From assembly GCA_024235695.1 (NCBI GenBank), contig JACKLX010000001.1, positions 496,001 to 560,000 on the forward strand: DNA of 64,000 bases. The letters run 5' to 3'. Position 1 is the stretch's first letter. Each line of letters begins with the position of its first letter. Origin of the DNA: Accumulibacter sp. Lineage in GTDB: Bacteria; Pseudomonadota; Gammaproteobacteria; Burkholderiales; Rhodocyclaceae. The translations under genes were made by a program, and so were the position numbers. Of the stretch, positions 44,818-54,657 are shown in pieces. The notes under the pieces were generated by a model. That model was given only the letters and a program-made list of their open reading frames with translations, searched no databases and was not told the DNA's origin.

Positions 44818-45177
44818 ATGTCCCGCGGTGCTCAGCCACACTCCCTGCATATCTCCTATCCCGACGATCTGCACGCCAGGACCGTGCAGCTGCTGGCGAC
44901 GCTCGAGCATGCCGAAGACCCGACGGTGCACCGTGCTGCGCTGGGCGATCTGGTGGTGGAACTGACCAACAGCGGCATGGACTACTGCTTTCTCAAGCCG
45001 CTGGTGCTGGCCAAGGTCGGCTTCGTCGTACAGCAGTCGGCCAATCTCGGGGTGGCCGGCGCCACCCGGATCATGGCGCCGATGATCCGCAACATCATTG
45101 CGCGGCTGGACCGACGCCAGTTGCTGGTCGTTGCCGACTACATCCGGCACCTGATGGGTACGCGGCATCCCCGCTAG
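44818..45177 (+). CDS. Small protein of unknown function (119 aa)
   Basis: I recognise no family. The 119-residue protein is soluble, slightly acidic in the N-terminal half, and predicted mostly helical, with HTVQLLATLEHAED-like and QQSANLGVAGATRIMAPM segments. The start is ATG because AAGGAG lies six bases upstream; an in-frame TTG just before it is less likely. It follows the oxidoreductase gene by 83 bases on the same strand and could be its operon partner. Confidence 0.6.
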   Translation: MSRGAQPHSLHISYPDDLHARTVQLLATLEHAEDPTVHRAALGDLVVELTNSGMDYCFLKPLVLAKVGFVVQQSANLGVAGATRIMAPMIRNIIARLDRRQLLVVADYIRHLMGTRHPR

Positions 45178-45577
45178 GCGACAACCGCGTCCACCAGCGG
45201 CGAAAAGCCTTGGCAGCACCTCCGAAGCTGGATTAGTCTGACGGCAGCCCGCTTTCCGACACCTTGCCGGCGGCGGCCGGCCGGCAAGCGCGGTTCGCAA
45301 GACCGGGTGGGAGAGCACGACTTCAGGATTTCCGGTGCCCGTGCTGAAAGGATTGTCGTTCGAGAATCGACCGAACACTGCGTCGCGGTCGTCCCTTTGA
45401 TAAGATACATGCCGAGAATGTTCTGAGCGCTCTATCGTGATCTTCTTGCCCTTCCATCAGCCTGTCGATGCAGCGCACGGCGTCGTTCCGACGTCGCCGA
45501 CGGAAGCGGCAAGCGTTTTCGCCCCGGCAGGTGGCTAGCGTGCATTTCGGACGAGCACGCTTGCCGAGGCGGTGCTG
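45178..45577. other. 400-base intergenic region, no gene seen
   Basis: The region lies between the small unknown gene and the FeeM-PilZ gene. TAAGAT at about 45400 resembles a -10 box but has no -35 at the right distance. Minus-strand frames across it are shadows of the following gene. Confidence 0.4.
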
Positions 45578-46888
45578 ATGATCAGAAAACTGGTCATGCC
45601 GGTACGGAAACTGCTGCACGGAACGCTGAGGAAGTTGTTCAACTTCCTGCCGAGGAAACGGCGTTTTGCCGTGTACCGCAATTTCGTCGACTGCAATCCG
45701 GCCCCGAACGAGCGACTGGTCCTGAAGATCGCCGACACCCAGGAGGAACTCGAGGCGTGCTTTGCCCTGCTGCATGACGCCTACGTCGGCAATGGTTTCA
45801 TGAAGCCGGATCCCTCGGGAATGCGCGTCACCATTTACCACGCCTTGCCGACGACGACGACGCTGTGCGCCAAGTACGACGATGAAGTGGTCGGGACGCT
45901 GTCACTGATCCGGGAGAGCGTGCTCGGCTTTCCGCTGCAGCGCATCTTCGATCTGACGGCGCTGCGCGAGAAGAAGGGGAATATCGCCGAGGTTTCGGCG
46001 TTGGCGATCCACAAGCGGTTCCGTCGAACCGGCGGCAGCATCCTGTTCCCGCTGATGAAGTTCATGTACGAGTATTGCACGACGTTTTTCGACACCCGGC
46101 ATCTGGTCATCGCGGTCAATCCCAGTCATATCGAGATGTACGAATCGCTGCTGTTCTTCAGGCGGCTGACCCAGAACGTCGTCGAGAACTACGATTTCGT
46201 GAACGGTGCGCCGGCGGTTGGCGCGACCCTGGACCTTCGTTCGGCTCCCGAGATCTTCCGCAATCACTACGGGTCGAAGCCGCCGAAGCGGAACCTGTAT
46301 GCCTTCTTCACGCAGGTGAAGCTGCCCAACATCCAGCTGCCGCAACGTCGTTTCTACACCACCAACGACCCCGTGCTGACGCCGGAGCTGCTCGACTACT
46401 TCTTCAACGTCCGCACGCGCGTGTTCAGTCAGCTGAGCGATCGCAAGAAGTGCCTGATGCACACGATCTATGATCTGCCGGCGTACCAGGCGGTGCTGCC
46501 GGTGGTTTCGGAAGGCAAGCAGGACGAGACGGGTCGCCGGCGACATCGGCGCTTTTCGGTCAGATGCCCGGCGAAGTTCCTGGTAGTGATGCCCGACGGC
46601 GCCGAGCACAGGGTCAACCTGGAAATCATCCAGCTGTCGCGTTACGGCTTCCAGGCACACGCGTTGGCACTGGTGCCGCTCAACGTCTGGGGCGAAATGA
46701 CCATCCAGCTGGGGCCCGCCGAAGTGTCGCGAATCCAGGTTTCGGCGTCGCGCGAATCGGACGGTGGCATCTACGGCTTCCGTCTGGGCGAACCCGATCT
46801 GATCTGGCGCAAGTTCGTCAATGCCCTGTACAGCGGCAGTACGCACGCCGACCTGGCCGACGCGACGCGCTTCATGACCGACCGCTGA
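45578..46888 (+). CDS. FeeM-like acyltransferase (GNAT fold) fused to a PilZ domain
   Basis: This is a 436-residue fusion. The N-terminal part (residues about 45-220) resembles N-acyl amino acid synthases of the FeeM type: GTLSLIRESVLGFPLQ, AEVSALAIHKRFRRTGGSIL and VNPSHIEMYESLLFFRRL, the vNPxH..fY.. motif. A linker follows, then a PilZ domain (about 325-425) with RRRHRRFSV (RxxxR) and QLSRYGFQA in place of the (D/N)xSxxG motif, probably binding cyclic-di-GMP. The start was placed at ATG 45578; a GTG six bases earlier is possible. It implies control of an acyltransferase by a second messenger, which is inference. Confidence 0.78.
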   Translation: MIRKLVMPVRKLLHGTLRKLFNFLPRKRRFAVYRNFVDCNPAPNERLVLKIADTQEELEACFALLHDAYVGNGFMKPDPSGMRVTIYHALPTTTTLCAKYDDEVVGTLSLIRESVLGFPLQRIFDLTALREKKGNIAEVSALAIHKRFRRTGGSILFPLMKFMYEYCTTFFDTRHLVIAVNPSHIEMYESLLFFRRLTQNVVENYDFVNGAPAVGATLDLRSAPEIFRNHYGSKPPKRNLYAFFTQVKLPNIQLPQRRFYTTNDPVLTPELLDYFFNVRTRVFSQLSDRKKCLMHTIYDLPAYQAVLPVVSEGKQDETGRRRHRRFSVRCPAKFLVVMPDGAEHRVNLEIIQLSRYGFQAHALALVPLNVWGEMTIQLGPAEVSRIQVSASRESDGGIYGFRLGEPDLIWRKFVNALYSGSTHADLADATRFMTDR

Positions 46889-46898
46889 AACGATGCCC

Positions 46899-47960
46899 TC
46901 ACCGTGGCTGCTGCGCTTGCAGTCGCTTGCGGTAGTGCGCCGGCGCGACGCCGGTCCAGCGCAGGAAGGCCCGGTAGAATGCCGCGCTGTCGGCGAAACC
47001 GAGGTCGCCGGCAATCTGCGCCAGCGATTGCCTGGTCTTGGCCAGCCGGTTGATCGCCAGGTCGCGTCGCAAGGCGTCCTTGGTCGCCTGAAAGCTCGAT
47101 CCCTCGTCTTCCAGCCGGCGATGCAAGGTGCGTGGCGAGAGGTGCAGGGCGTGCGCGACTTCGGCGAGCGAGGCGGCAGCCGGCAGGGCGTCGCGCAGGG
47201 CATTGCGCACCCGCAGGACCGTTTCGCGGTCGCGCCGGTAGAGCATCGTCAGCTTGCCCGGGGCGCCGTCGAGAAAGCTCTGCAGCGCGGCTTCGTCGCG
47301 GCGCACCGGCAGCTCCAGGAGGTTGGCCGCGAAGCTGGCGGTGAGCGCCACGGCGTCGAAGGTCGAACGCGCCGTGAAAATCAACGCATAATCGTCGACG
47401 TGCGCCGGGCGCGGGTAGGGGAAATCCACCGAATCGAGAACGATGTTGCGTCCGACCAGCCACGAGAGCAGTCCGTGCAGCAGGCGCAGCAGCCACTCGA
47501 AGGCAAACACCCGGCCGATCGGCAGCGGCCGCGTTTCGCTGATGTGCAGGCGCGCCTGTTCGCGATGGCTATCGACCGATACCGCCAGGTCGGGCAGCAG
47601 CAGGCGCAGGAAGCGAGCGCTGCGCGCGGCGGCATCGGCCAGCGTCGGCGCAGTGATGCAGCTGCGACAGAGAAACTCGAAACTGCCGACCCGCATGGGC
47701 GCCGAAAAAAGTCCGAAGGCTTCGTCGTCGAGGTCGTGGTTGATCAGGTTGTAGAGCGCGGCATAGCGGTCGACGGGAATCCGGCCGGCCGGGTCTTCGA
47801 GCAGCTGCGGAGCGATGTTGGCACGGTCGAGCAAGGGCGCGGTATCGCGTCCGGCGTGCCGCAGACCGACCAGCATGCCGTGCACGAAGGCCATGGCGAC
47901 CGTCGCGCGGGCCGGGGTGTTTCGGGAAGCAGGCTTGGCGGTCTTGTCAGGGTTTGCCAT
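46899..47960 (-). CDS. AraC-family regulator (OruR/arabinose-binding type)
   Basis: This 353-residue transcription factor has an N-terminal Arabinose_bd-type ligand domain (about residues 25-225: AFVHGMLVGLRHAGRD, AALYNLINHDLDDEAFGLF). A C-terminal AraC helix-turn-helix pair (about 250-350) contains LHLSPRTLHRRLEDEGSSFQATKD and AGDLGFADSAAFYRAFLRWTGVAPAHYR. The start was placed at MANPDKTAK rather than the frame's first Met, since the upstream codons overlap the divergent promoter. It is divergent from icmF, separated by 168 bases, so it probably regulates the icmF-CoA-transferase operon. The effector might be an acyl-CoA or free acid, which is inference. Confidence 0.9.
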   Translation of the reverse strand: MANPDKTAKPASRNTPARATVAMAFVHGMLVGLRHAGRDTAPLLDRANIAPQLLEDPAGRIPVDRYAALYNLINHDLDDEAFGLFSAPMRVGSFEFLCRSCITAPTLADAAARSARFLRLLLPDLAVSVDSHREQARLHISETRPLPIGRVFAFEWLLRLLHGLLSWLVGRNIVLDSVDFPYPRPAHVDDYALIFTARSTFDAVALTASFAANLLELPVRRDEAALQSFLDGAPGKLTMLYRRDRETVLRVRNALRDALPAAASLAEVAHALHLSPRTLHRRLEDEGSSFQATKDALRRDLAINRLAKTRQSLAQIAGDLGFADSAAFYRAFLRWTGVAPAHYRKRLQAQQPR

Positions 47961-47982
47961 GGTCCTGGTGCAAGATGGTGTA

Positions 47983-48011
47983 TTGACAGGATATTTCAAG
48001 TTGGCGAGATT
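47983..48011 (+). promoter_or_regulatory. candidate promoter for icmF
   Basis: A consensus TTGACA at 47983 has a weak GAGATT 17 bases downstream, about 115 bases upstream of the icmF start. The intergenic region is AT-richer than its surroundings and probably also carries AraC sites. Confidence 0.35.
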
Positions 48012-48128
48012 TACACTGTTGAAGGCGTGTCGGGTAATGGCTTTATTCGGGTCAACTTCCTACCATGTACTTCCCTGTCCGGTTTTCTGTAATCAGGACC
48101 CTGCCGATTCTCCTGGAGCGCGAACCTC

Positions 48129-51100
48129 ATGACCGATCTCTCGATTGCCAAGAAGCTTCTGCCCTACAAGCCGCAGCACAAGGTGCGTTTTGTCACCGCA
48201 GCCTCACTCTTCGACGGACACGACGCGTCGATCAACATCATGCGGCGAATCCTGCAGGCGACCGGCGCCGAGGTCATCCATCTCGGCCACAACCGTTCGG
48301 TTCAGGAGATCGTCAACGCGGCGCTGCAGGAGGACGTGCAGGGCATCGCCATTACCTCCTACCAGGGCGGCCACGTCGAGTTCTTCAAGTACATGATCGA
48401 CCTGCTGAAGGCCGGCGGTGGCGAGAACATCAAGGTTTTCGGCGGCGGCGGCGGCGTCATCGTGCCGAGCGAGATCGATGAACTGCACGCTTACGGCGTG
48501 GCGCGGGTGTACTCGCCGGAAGACGGCCAGGCGATGGGTCTGCAGGGGATGATCAACGACGTCGCGGCGCGAGCCGATTTCGACCTCTCGGCCCTGGCGC
48601 CACAGGATCCCGAGGCGGTGCTCGCGGCGCTCAAGAGCGGTCACCGCCGGCAGTTGGCGCAGATCATCACGGCGCTCGAGAACGGCGTCTACCCGGCGGC
48701 GCTGCGCCAGCGCATCGTCGACGCGGCCGCCGGGCTGAAAGTCCCGGCGCTGGGCATCACCGGCACCGGCGGTGCCGGCAAGTCGTCGCTGACCGACGAA
48801 CTGGTGCGCCGCTTCCGCCTCGACCAGGGCGACAGCCTGCAGCTGGCGATCATCTCGATCGACCCCTCGCGCAAGCGCACCGGCGGCGCGCTGCTCGGTG
48901 ACCGGATCCGCATGAACGCCATCGAACACGCCAACATCTACATGCGCTCGCTGGCGACGCGCGACACCGGCTCCGAGCTGTCGGCAGCGCTGCCCGAGGT
49001 GCTGGCGGCGTGCAAGCTGGCCGGCTTCGACCTGGTGATCGTCGAAACCTCGGGAATCGGCCAGGGTAACGCGGCGATCGTGCCGCTGGTCGACGCCTCG
49101 CTGTACGTGATGACTCCCGAGTTCGGCGCCGCGTCGCAGCTCGAGAAGATCGACATGCTCGACTTCGCCGATTTCGTGGCGATCAACAAGTTTGATCGCA
49201 AGGGCGCCGACGACGCGCTGCGCGACGTCCGCAAGCAGTATCAGCGCAACCACGAGGCCTTCGGCCAGTCGCCCGACGAAATGCCCGTTTTCGGCACCAT
49301 GGCCGCGCGCTTCAACGATGACGGCATCACCGCCCTGTACCAGGCGATGGTACCGACGCTGCAGGCGTTGGGCCTCAAGATGAAGAAGGGCAAGCTGCCG
49401 CTGGTCGCCGTCAAGCAGTCGTCGAACCAGCGCGCGGTGGTGCCGGCGCAGCGCGTGCGCTACCTGGCCGAGATCGCCGAAGCGGTGCGCGACTACCACG
49501 CCCATACCGCCGAGCAGGCGGAGATCGCGCGTCAAAGGCAGTCGCTGCGAACGGCGAAAGCGCTGTTCGTCGAGTGTGGCAAGCCGGCCGGAGACTTTGA
49601 CGAGATGATCGCCTGGAAGGCGGCGCAACTCGACGCCAGGGCGACCAAGCTGCTCGACATGTGGCCGAAGACCGTCGAGCTCTATTCCCGGGACGAGTAC
49701 GTGGTGAGGATTCGCGACAAGGAGATCCGCACCCGGCTGACCAACACCTCGCTGTCTGGTTCGCGGATTCGCAAGGTTTCGCTGCCGACCTACCAGGACG
49801 ACGGCGAAGTGCTGCGCTTCCTGATGAAGGAGCACGTCCCCGGGTCATTCCCGTTCACCGCCGGCGTCTTCGCCTTCAAGCGCGAAAACGAGGACCCGAC
49901 GCGGATGTTTGCCGGCGAAGGCGACGCTTTCCGTACCAATCGCCGTTTCAAGAAGGTTTCCGAAGGCATGCCCGCGAAGCGGCTATCGACCGCCTTCGAC
50001 TCGGTCACCCTCTACGGTTGTGACCCGGACGCCCGGCCCGACATCTACGGCAAGGTCGGCAACTCCGGCGTATCGATCGCCACCCTCGACGACATGAAAG
50101 TGCTGTTCGACGGTTTCGAGCTGTGCGCACCGACCACCTCGGTTTCGCTGACCATCAACGGCCCGGCACCGATCATCCTGGCGATGTTCTTCAACACCGC
50201 GATCGACCAGCAGGTCGAGAAGTTCCGCGGCGACAACGGCCGCGAACCGACCGAAGACGAGATCGAGAAGATCCGCGAATGGGTGCTGGCCAACGTCCGC
50301 GGTACCGTCCAGGCCGACATTCTCAAGGAGGACCAGGGCCAGAACACCTGCATCTTCTCGACCGAATTCGCGCTCAAGATGATGGGCGACATCCAGGAGT
50401 TCTTCGTTCATCACGATATCCGCAACTTCTACTCGGTGTCGATTTCCGGCTATCACATCGCCGAGGCCGGCGCCAATCCGATTTCGCAACTGGCTTTCAC
50501 GCTGGCCAATGGCTTCACCTACACCGAAGCCTACCTGGCGCGTGGCATGCAGATCGACGATTTCGCGCCCAACCTGTCGTTCTTCTTCAGCAACGGCATG
50601 GATCCCGAATACTCGGTGATCGGCCGTGTCGCCCGCCGCATCTGGGCGGTGGCGATGAAGAACAAGTACGGCGCCAACGAGCGCAGCCAGAAGCTGAAGT
50701 ACCATATCCAGACTTCCGGGCGTTCGCTGCACGCGCAGGAGATGTCGTTCAACGATATCCGTACGACGCTGCAGGCACTGATCGCCATTTACGACAATTG
50801 CAACTCGCTGCACACCAACGCCTACGATGAAGCGATCACCACGCCGACCGAGGAATCCGTTCGCCGGGCGATGGCCATCCAGCTGATCATCAACCGCGAG
50901 TGGGGGCTGGCGATGAACGAGAACCCGAATCAGGGCTCGTTCATCATCGACGAGCTGACCGATCTGGTCGAAGAAGCGGTGCTCAGGGAGTTCGAAGCGA
51001 TCGCTTCGCGCGGCGGCGTCCTGGGGGCGATGGAGACCGGTTACCAGCGCGGCAAGATCCAGGAGGAGTCGCTGTACTACGAGCACAAGAAGCACGACGG

Positions 51101-51395
51101 TTCGTTCCCGATCGTCGGCGTCAATACCTTCCGCAACCCCAAGGGTGACGCGCAGGTCGACATCGAGCTTGCCCGTTCGACGGAAGAAGAAAAACAATCG
51201 CAACTCAAGCGCCTGAGCGACTTCCAGCAGCGCAGTGCGGCGGCGTCGGGCGCCATGCTCGAGCGCCTGCAACGGACGGTGATCGAGGACGGAAACGTCT
51301 TTGCGGTGCTGATCGACGCCGTTCGGGTCTGCTCGCTGGGGCAGATCACCACCGCGCTCTATGAAGTGGGCGGCCAGTATCGTCGTAGCATGTAG
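48129..51395 (+). CDS. icmF: Fused isobutyryl-CoA mutase (B12, with GTPase chaperone domain)
   Basis: This B12-dependent mutase interconverts isobutyryl-CoA and n-butyryl-CoA. It has 1088 residues, the IcmF length. Residues 1-145 bind B12 ([44 protein letters not shown]). A MeaI/G-protein domain follows, with Walker [16 protein letters not shown] (about residues 212-226). The mutase barrel covers about 550-1088 ([29 protein letters not shown]). The active-site signatures RMFAGEG (Phe where methylmalonyl-CoA mutase has Tyr) and QNTCIF (Gln where it has Arg) indicate isobutyryl-CoA specificity. A GGAG-like site lies about 10 bases upstream. It is followed 125 bases on by a CoA-transferase. Confidence 0.94.
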   Translation: MTDLSIAKKLLPYKPQHKVRFVTAASLFDGHDASINIMRRILQATGAEVIHLGHNRSVQEIVNAALQEDVQGIAITSYQGGHVEFFKYMIDLLKAGGGENIKVFGGGGGVIVPSEIDELHAYGVARVYSPEDGQAMGLQGMINDVAARADFDLSALAPQDPEAVLAALKSGHRRQLAQIITALENGVYPAALRQRIVDAAAGLKVPALGITGTGGAGKSSLTDELVRRFRLDQGDSLQLAIISIDPSRKRTGGALLGDRIRMNAIEHANIYMRSLATRDTGSELSAALPEVLAACKLAGFDLVIVETSGIGQGNAAIVPLVDASLYVMTPEFGAASQLEKIDMLDFADFVAINKFDRKGADDALRDVRKQYQRNHEAFGQSPDEMPVFGTMAARFNDDGITALYQAMVPTLQALGLKMKKGKLPLVAVKQSSNQRAVVPAQRVRYLAEIAEAVRDYHAHTAEQAEIARQRQSLRTAKALFVECGKPAGDFDEMIAWKAAQLDARATKLLDMWPKTVELYSRDEYVVRIRDKEIRTRLTNTSLSGSRIRKVSLPTYQDDGEVLRFLMKEHVPGSFPFTAGVFAFKRENEDPTRMFAGEGDAFRTNRRFKKVSEGMPAKRLSTAFDSVTLYGCDPDARPDIYGKVGNSGVSIATLDDMKVLFDGFELCAPTTSVSLTINGPAPIILAMFFNTAIDQQVEKFRGDNGREPTEDEIEKIREWVLANVRGTVQADILKEDQGQNTCIFSTEFALKMMGDIQEFFVHHDIRNFYSVSISGYHIAEAGANPISQLAFTLANGFTYTEAYLARGMQIDDFAPNLSFFFSNGMDPEYSVIGRVARRIWAVAMKNKYGANERSQKLKYHIQTSGRSLHAQEMSFNDIRTTLQALIAIYDNCNSLHTNAYDEAITTPTEESVRRAMAIQLIINREWGLAMNENPNQGSFIIDELTDLVEEAVLREFEAIASRGGVLGAMETGYQRGKIQEESLYYEHKKHDGSFPIVGVNTFRNPKGDAQVDIELARSTEEEKQSQLKRLSDFQQRSAAASGAMLERLQRTVIEDGNVFAVLIDAVRVCSLGQITTALYEVGGQYRRSM

Positions 51396-51520
51396 GGTCG
51401 GCAACCGGCCGCTGCGCCGTCGCGGCCAGGCGGGTGATCGACGAGCGAGCCTGTCCGGGGTCGTCGCGACTGGCGATCCGGGATCGGCGTTGTTTGCCAA
51501 CAGCAAGGAGGGGAGGAAGC

Positions 51521-52822
51521 ATGTCCGATATTTACCAGCGGATCTACCAGCGCAAGAAGATGACGGCGGCAGACGCCATGAGCCTCGTCGAGGACGGCGA
51601 TTTCATCAGCGTACCGACCGGCGTCGGCGAACCGCCGACCTTGCTGACGGCACTGTCGGAACAGCGCCAGCGCTTTCACGGCGTTACCGTCGGGCAGATT
51701 CTGCCCCTGCGCAAGTACGCCTACATCGACCCCGAGACGGTCGACCATGTCCGCCACCTGGCCTTCTTCTACGGTGGCGCCAGCCGGCCGGGCGGGCAGG
51801 CCGGCTGGATCGACTTTCTGCCGAGCTATTTCTCCGAAATGCCGTCGCTGATCACCAATCGCCAGATTCGTGTCGACCTGGTGTTCACCATGGCCTCGCC
51901 GATGGACGAACACGGCTATTTCGCGATCAGCCTGGCCACCGACTACACCATGGCCGCGATCAGCATGGCCCGGGCGGTGATTCTCGAGGTCAATCCCAAC
52001 GTGCCATTCACCAACGGCAATTGTCACGTGCATATCTCGCAGATCGCCGGCTTCATCGAGAGCGAAGAGCCGGTGCTGGAAGTCGGCCTGCCGCAGATCG
52101 GCAAGGTGCAGGAGGCGATCGGCGAATACGTCACCGACATCATCGAGGACGGTTCGACGCTGCAGATCGGCTATGGCGCCATTCCGGACGCGGTGGTGAT
52201 GCAGCTGGTGCACAAGCACGACCTGGGGATTCATACCGAAATGATCGGCGACGGCATTCTCAAGCTTCTCGAATGCGGCGCCGTGACCAATCGCAAGAAG
52301 ACCTACCTGCCCGGCAAGATGGTCGCCACCTTTGCCCTCGGTTCGCAACAGCTCTATCGCTTCATGCATCGCAACCCGATGCTCGAGATGCACCCGGTCG
52401 ACTACACCAATGACCCCTTCCTCGCCGCACGCAACGACAAGCTGGTGACCATCAACGCGACGCTGCAGGTCGATCTGATCGGCCAGTGTTGTTCCGAGAG
52501 CTTCGGTCCGCAGCCGTACTCGGGCACCGGCGGCCAGGTCGATTTCGTCCGCGCCGCCAACCGCTCGCGCGACGGCAAGTCGTTCATCGTCCTGCCGGCA
52601 ACCGCCAAGGGCGACACCATCTCGCGGATCGTCCCGACGCTGACCGCCGGCGCACACGTCACGACCAGCAAGAACGACGTCAACTACGTGGTCACCGAGT
52701 ATGGCCTCGCCCAGTTGCGCGGCAGGAGCGCCAGGCAGAGAGCGCAGGCGCTGATCGGCATTGCCCACCCCGACTTTCGCGGCGAGCTCAACGAGGCGGC
52801 ACGCAAGCTCAAGCTGCTGTAG
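51521..52822 (+). CDS. Acetyl-CoA hydrolase / 4-hydroxybutyrate CoA-transferase family enzyme
   Basis: This 433-residue family I CoA-transferase has two Rossmann-like halves, with the catalytic Glu probably in LGIHTEMIGDGI (about residue 242). Other family segments are QIGYGAIPDAV, and STGTGGQVDF-like (YSGTGGQVDFVRAA) near residue 340. AAGGAGGGGAGG precedes the ATG; a longer frame starting at 51434 has Arg-rich codons and is not used. Placed after icmF, it probably exchanges CoA between butyryl- or isobutyryl-CoA and acetate or similar acids. This substrate is inferred. Confidence 0.9.
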   Translation: MSDIYQRIYQRKKMTAADAMSLVEDGDFISVPTGVGEPPTLLTALSEQRQRFHGVTVGQILPLRKYAYIDPETVDHVRHLAFFYGGASRPGGQAGWIDFLPSYFSEMPSLITNRQIRVDLVFTMASPMDEHGYFAISLATDYTMAAISMARAVILEVNPNVPFTNGNCHVHISQIAGFIESEEPVLEVGLPQIGKVQEAIGEYVTDIIEDGSTLQIGYGAIPDAVVMQLVHKHDLGIHTEMIGDGILKLLECGAVTNRKKTYLPGKMVATFALGSQQLYRFMHRNPMLEMHPVDYTNDPFLAARNDKLVTINATLQVDLIGQCCSESFGPQPYSGTGGQVDFVRAANRSRDGKSFIVLPATAKGDTISRIVPTLTAGAHVTTSKNDVNYVVTEYGLAQLRGRSARQRAQALIGIAHPDFRGELNEAARKLKLL

Positions 52823-52846
52823 TTTTCGCGGCGCGCGCTTGCGGGC

Positions 52847-53368
52847 TCAGCGCCGCTCGTACACCAGTTCGACCTTGCGCATGCTCTGCCGGCAGGTTTC
52901 GCTGTCGCAGGCCTCCTTGCGGCTGTGCTCGCTGCCGACGGGCAGGCGCCGAATCTGGTTTCTCGGCACGCCGAGGGCGCGCAGCTTGTCGCTGACTGCC
53001 TCGGTGCGCCGGTCGGCGACGGCGAGGTTGTAGGCGGTGCTGCCGAGATTGTCGGTATGGCCGACCAGGGTGACCACCAGTTGCGGTTCTTCTTTCAGTT
53101 TCTGGGCGTTCTGACGCAGGATCTCGGCGCCCTCGCTACTGATCGTCGCCTCGCCAAAGCCGAAATAGACCGTCCGTTTGGCCTCGTCATCGGCGAAGGG
53201 CGTCCCCGGCGCCGGTCGCGACGTCGGGGTCTGCTCGGGCGCGGACTTTTTCTGCCTGGCGCGGGCGTCGGCGGTCTGTTCCGGTGAGGGGGTGTCGACC
53301 GTGCTGCAGGCGCTCAGCAGCAAGCCGACGGCGAGGCAGCAACAACGGAAGGTTCGGCAACGGGGCAT
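52847..53368 (-). CDS. OmpA-family outer-membrane lipoprotein
   Basis: This 173-residue lipoprotein has the signal MPRCRTFRCCCLAVGLLLSACST with a lipobox Cys about residue 21. A Pro/Gln-rich spacer and the OmpA peptidoglycan-binding domain follow (about residues 65-172), with VTLVGHTDNLGSTAYNLAVADRRTEAV, as expected for cell-wall anchoring. The start is uncertain: frames also begin at 53407 and 53446, but the choice here gives a typical signal peptide. It is convergent with the CoA-transferase gene (25 bases). Confidence 0.88.
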   Translation of the reverse strand: MPRCRTFRCCCLAVGLLLSACSTVDTPSPEQTADARARQKKSAPEQTPTSRPAPGTPFADDEAKRTVYFGFGEATISSEGAEILRQNAQKLKEEPQLVVTLVGHTDNLGSTAYNLAVADRRTEAVSDKLRALGVPRNQIRRLPVGSEHSRKEACDSETCRQSMRKVELVYERR

Positions 53369-53420
53369 TGAGGGGAAACCGGCAGGTCCAGACAAGACGC
53401 GGAACATCGAGGCCCCCAGT

Positions 53421-54233
53421 TTAGCAATGATTCTCGTCCGCCACATCGTTCCCGTCGACCGGCAACCAGCGCGCCGGCACCGCCGCTTGCCACTGCAGGC
53501 GAGCGAGCAGGAGGTAGAAGTCCCTGGCCAGCGGCGCCGTCAGCTCTAGCGGCACGCCGGTCACCGGATGAGTCAGGCGCAGTTCGGTGCACGCCAGCAG
53601 CAGGCGCTGGCAAGCGAACAGGGTCTGGAACAGGCGGTTATGACGTCCCTTGCCGTAGGTGGCGTCGCCGATCAGCGGGTGCGAAACGTGTTTGAGGTGC
53701 CGCCGCAGCTGGTGCCGGCGGCCGGTCAACGGTGCCAGTTCGAGCAAGGCATAGCGACTCGTTGGATAGCGGTCGACACGGTAGGGCAACTCGACGGTCG
53801 CCAGCCGCCGGTAGCGGGTCGAGGCGTCCTGCGCCGGCCTGGTGGTGAGCGTTGCGCCGGCGTGCGGCGCGGCGTCTGCGCCGGGGTCGGTGACGCGGCG
53901 CAACGGATGGTCGATCTCGCCGGCAAGTGGCGGATGACCACGCACTACCGCGAGATAGCGCTTGTCGACCTGTCTTCGTTCGAACATCGCCGCCAGCGAT
54001 CGTCCGACCTCGCGGTCGAGCGCGAACAGCAGCACGCCGGAAGTGCCCTTGTCGAGGCGATGCACGGCATGCACGCGCCGGCCGATCTGTTCGCGCAGCA
54101 TCTGCAGCGCGAAGCGGTGCTCGCGCCGGTCGACGTTGCTGCGATGCACCAGCAAGCCTGCCGGCTTGTGGATGGCGATCAGGTGCTGGTCCTGGAAGAT
54201 GATCGGCAGCACCCTGTCGATGCCGTCACTCAT
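53421..54233 (-). CDS. truC: RluA/TruC-type pseudouridine synthase
   Basis: This RNA pseudouridine synthase has 270 residues. The catalytic HRLDKGTSGVLLFALD segment (Asp of the RLD motif) and the second motif TGRRHQLRRHLKHVSHPLIGD are clear. No S4 domain is present, so it matches TruC, which modifies U65 in tRNA-Asp, rather than RluC/RluD. The start MSDGIDRVLP lies inside the YchJ stop codon overlap (ATGA), so translation is coupled to the upstream ychJ gene. The longer frame upstream is an antisense shadow of that gene. Confidence 0.9.
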   Translation of the reverse strand: MSDGIDRVLPIIFQDQHLIAIHKPAGLLVHRSNVDRREHRFALQMLREQIGRRVHAVHRLDKGTSGVLLFALDREVGRSLAAMFERRQVDKRYLAVVRGHPPLAGEIDHPLRRVTDPGADAAPHAGATLTTRPAQDASTRYRRLATVELPYRVDRYPTSRYALLELAPLTGRRHQLRRHLKHVSHPLIGDATYGKGRHNRLFQTLFACQRLLLACTELRLTHPVTGVPLELTAPLARDFYLLLARLQWQAAVPARWLPVDGNDVADENHC

Positions 54234-54634
54234 CCGTGCGTGGCCGCCGGGAAGTCGCCGTCGAGGTAGTACCAGCGCTCGTTTTCTCGTACGAAGCGGC
54301 TGACTTCGTGCAGCCGATGGGCGCGTCCGCCGACCCGATAGCGGGCAACGAACTCGACGATCGCGGTGTCGGAACCGCTGGCCAGATGGCGGCGAACTTC
54401 GAGGCCGAGCCATTTCGGCGGAGCCGCCGTGTGCGGCGCGAGCTGCACGGGGCGGGTCGACGCGTGCCAGGTGGCCAGCAGGTAGGGCTCGATCGCCAGC
54501 ACGTAGGCGCAGTAGCGCGAGCGCATCAGCGCCGCCGCGTCGGGCGCCGCACGGCCCTCGTGCAGCGGCCCGCAGCAGGCCTTGTAGGGCAGCCCGCTGT
54601 CGCATGGGCAAGCGCTGACGGCAAGTGCTGGCAT
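54230..54634 (-). CDS. YchJ family protein (SEC-C-like motif)
   Basis: This 134-residue protein matches the UPF0225/YchJ family. It has an N-terminal zinc-type cysteine motif CPCDSGLPYKACCGPLHEG, a SEC-C/SWIM-like element, and a C-terminal NTF2-like half with FVARYRVGGRAHRLHE and WYYLDGDF. Its function is unknown in the literature I know. The gene lies 23 bases downstream of rhlE on the same strand and overlaps truC by four bases. Confidence 0.88.
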   Translation of the reverse strand: MPALAVSACPCDSGLPYKACCGPLHEGRAAPDAAALMRSRYCAYVLAIEPYLLATWHASTRPVQLAPHTAAPPKWLGLEVRRHLASGSDTAIVEFVARYRVGGRAHRLHEVSRFVRENERWYYLDGDFPAATHG

Positions 54635-54657
54635 GGCGGGAAGCGGCTGCTCGGCGA

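Noticed and set aside
45323-45841. 172-codon minus-strand frame upstream of and overlapping the FeeM-PilZ gene
   Set aside because: It overlaps the start of the real gene in antisense and has no ribosome site or recognisable domain.
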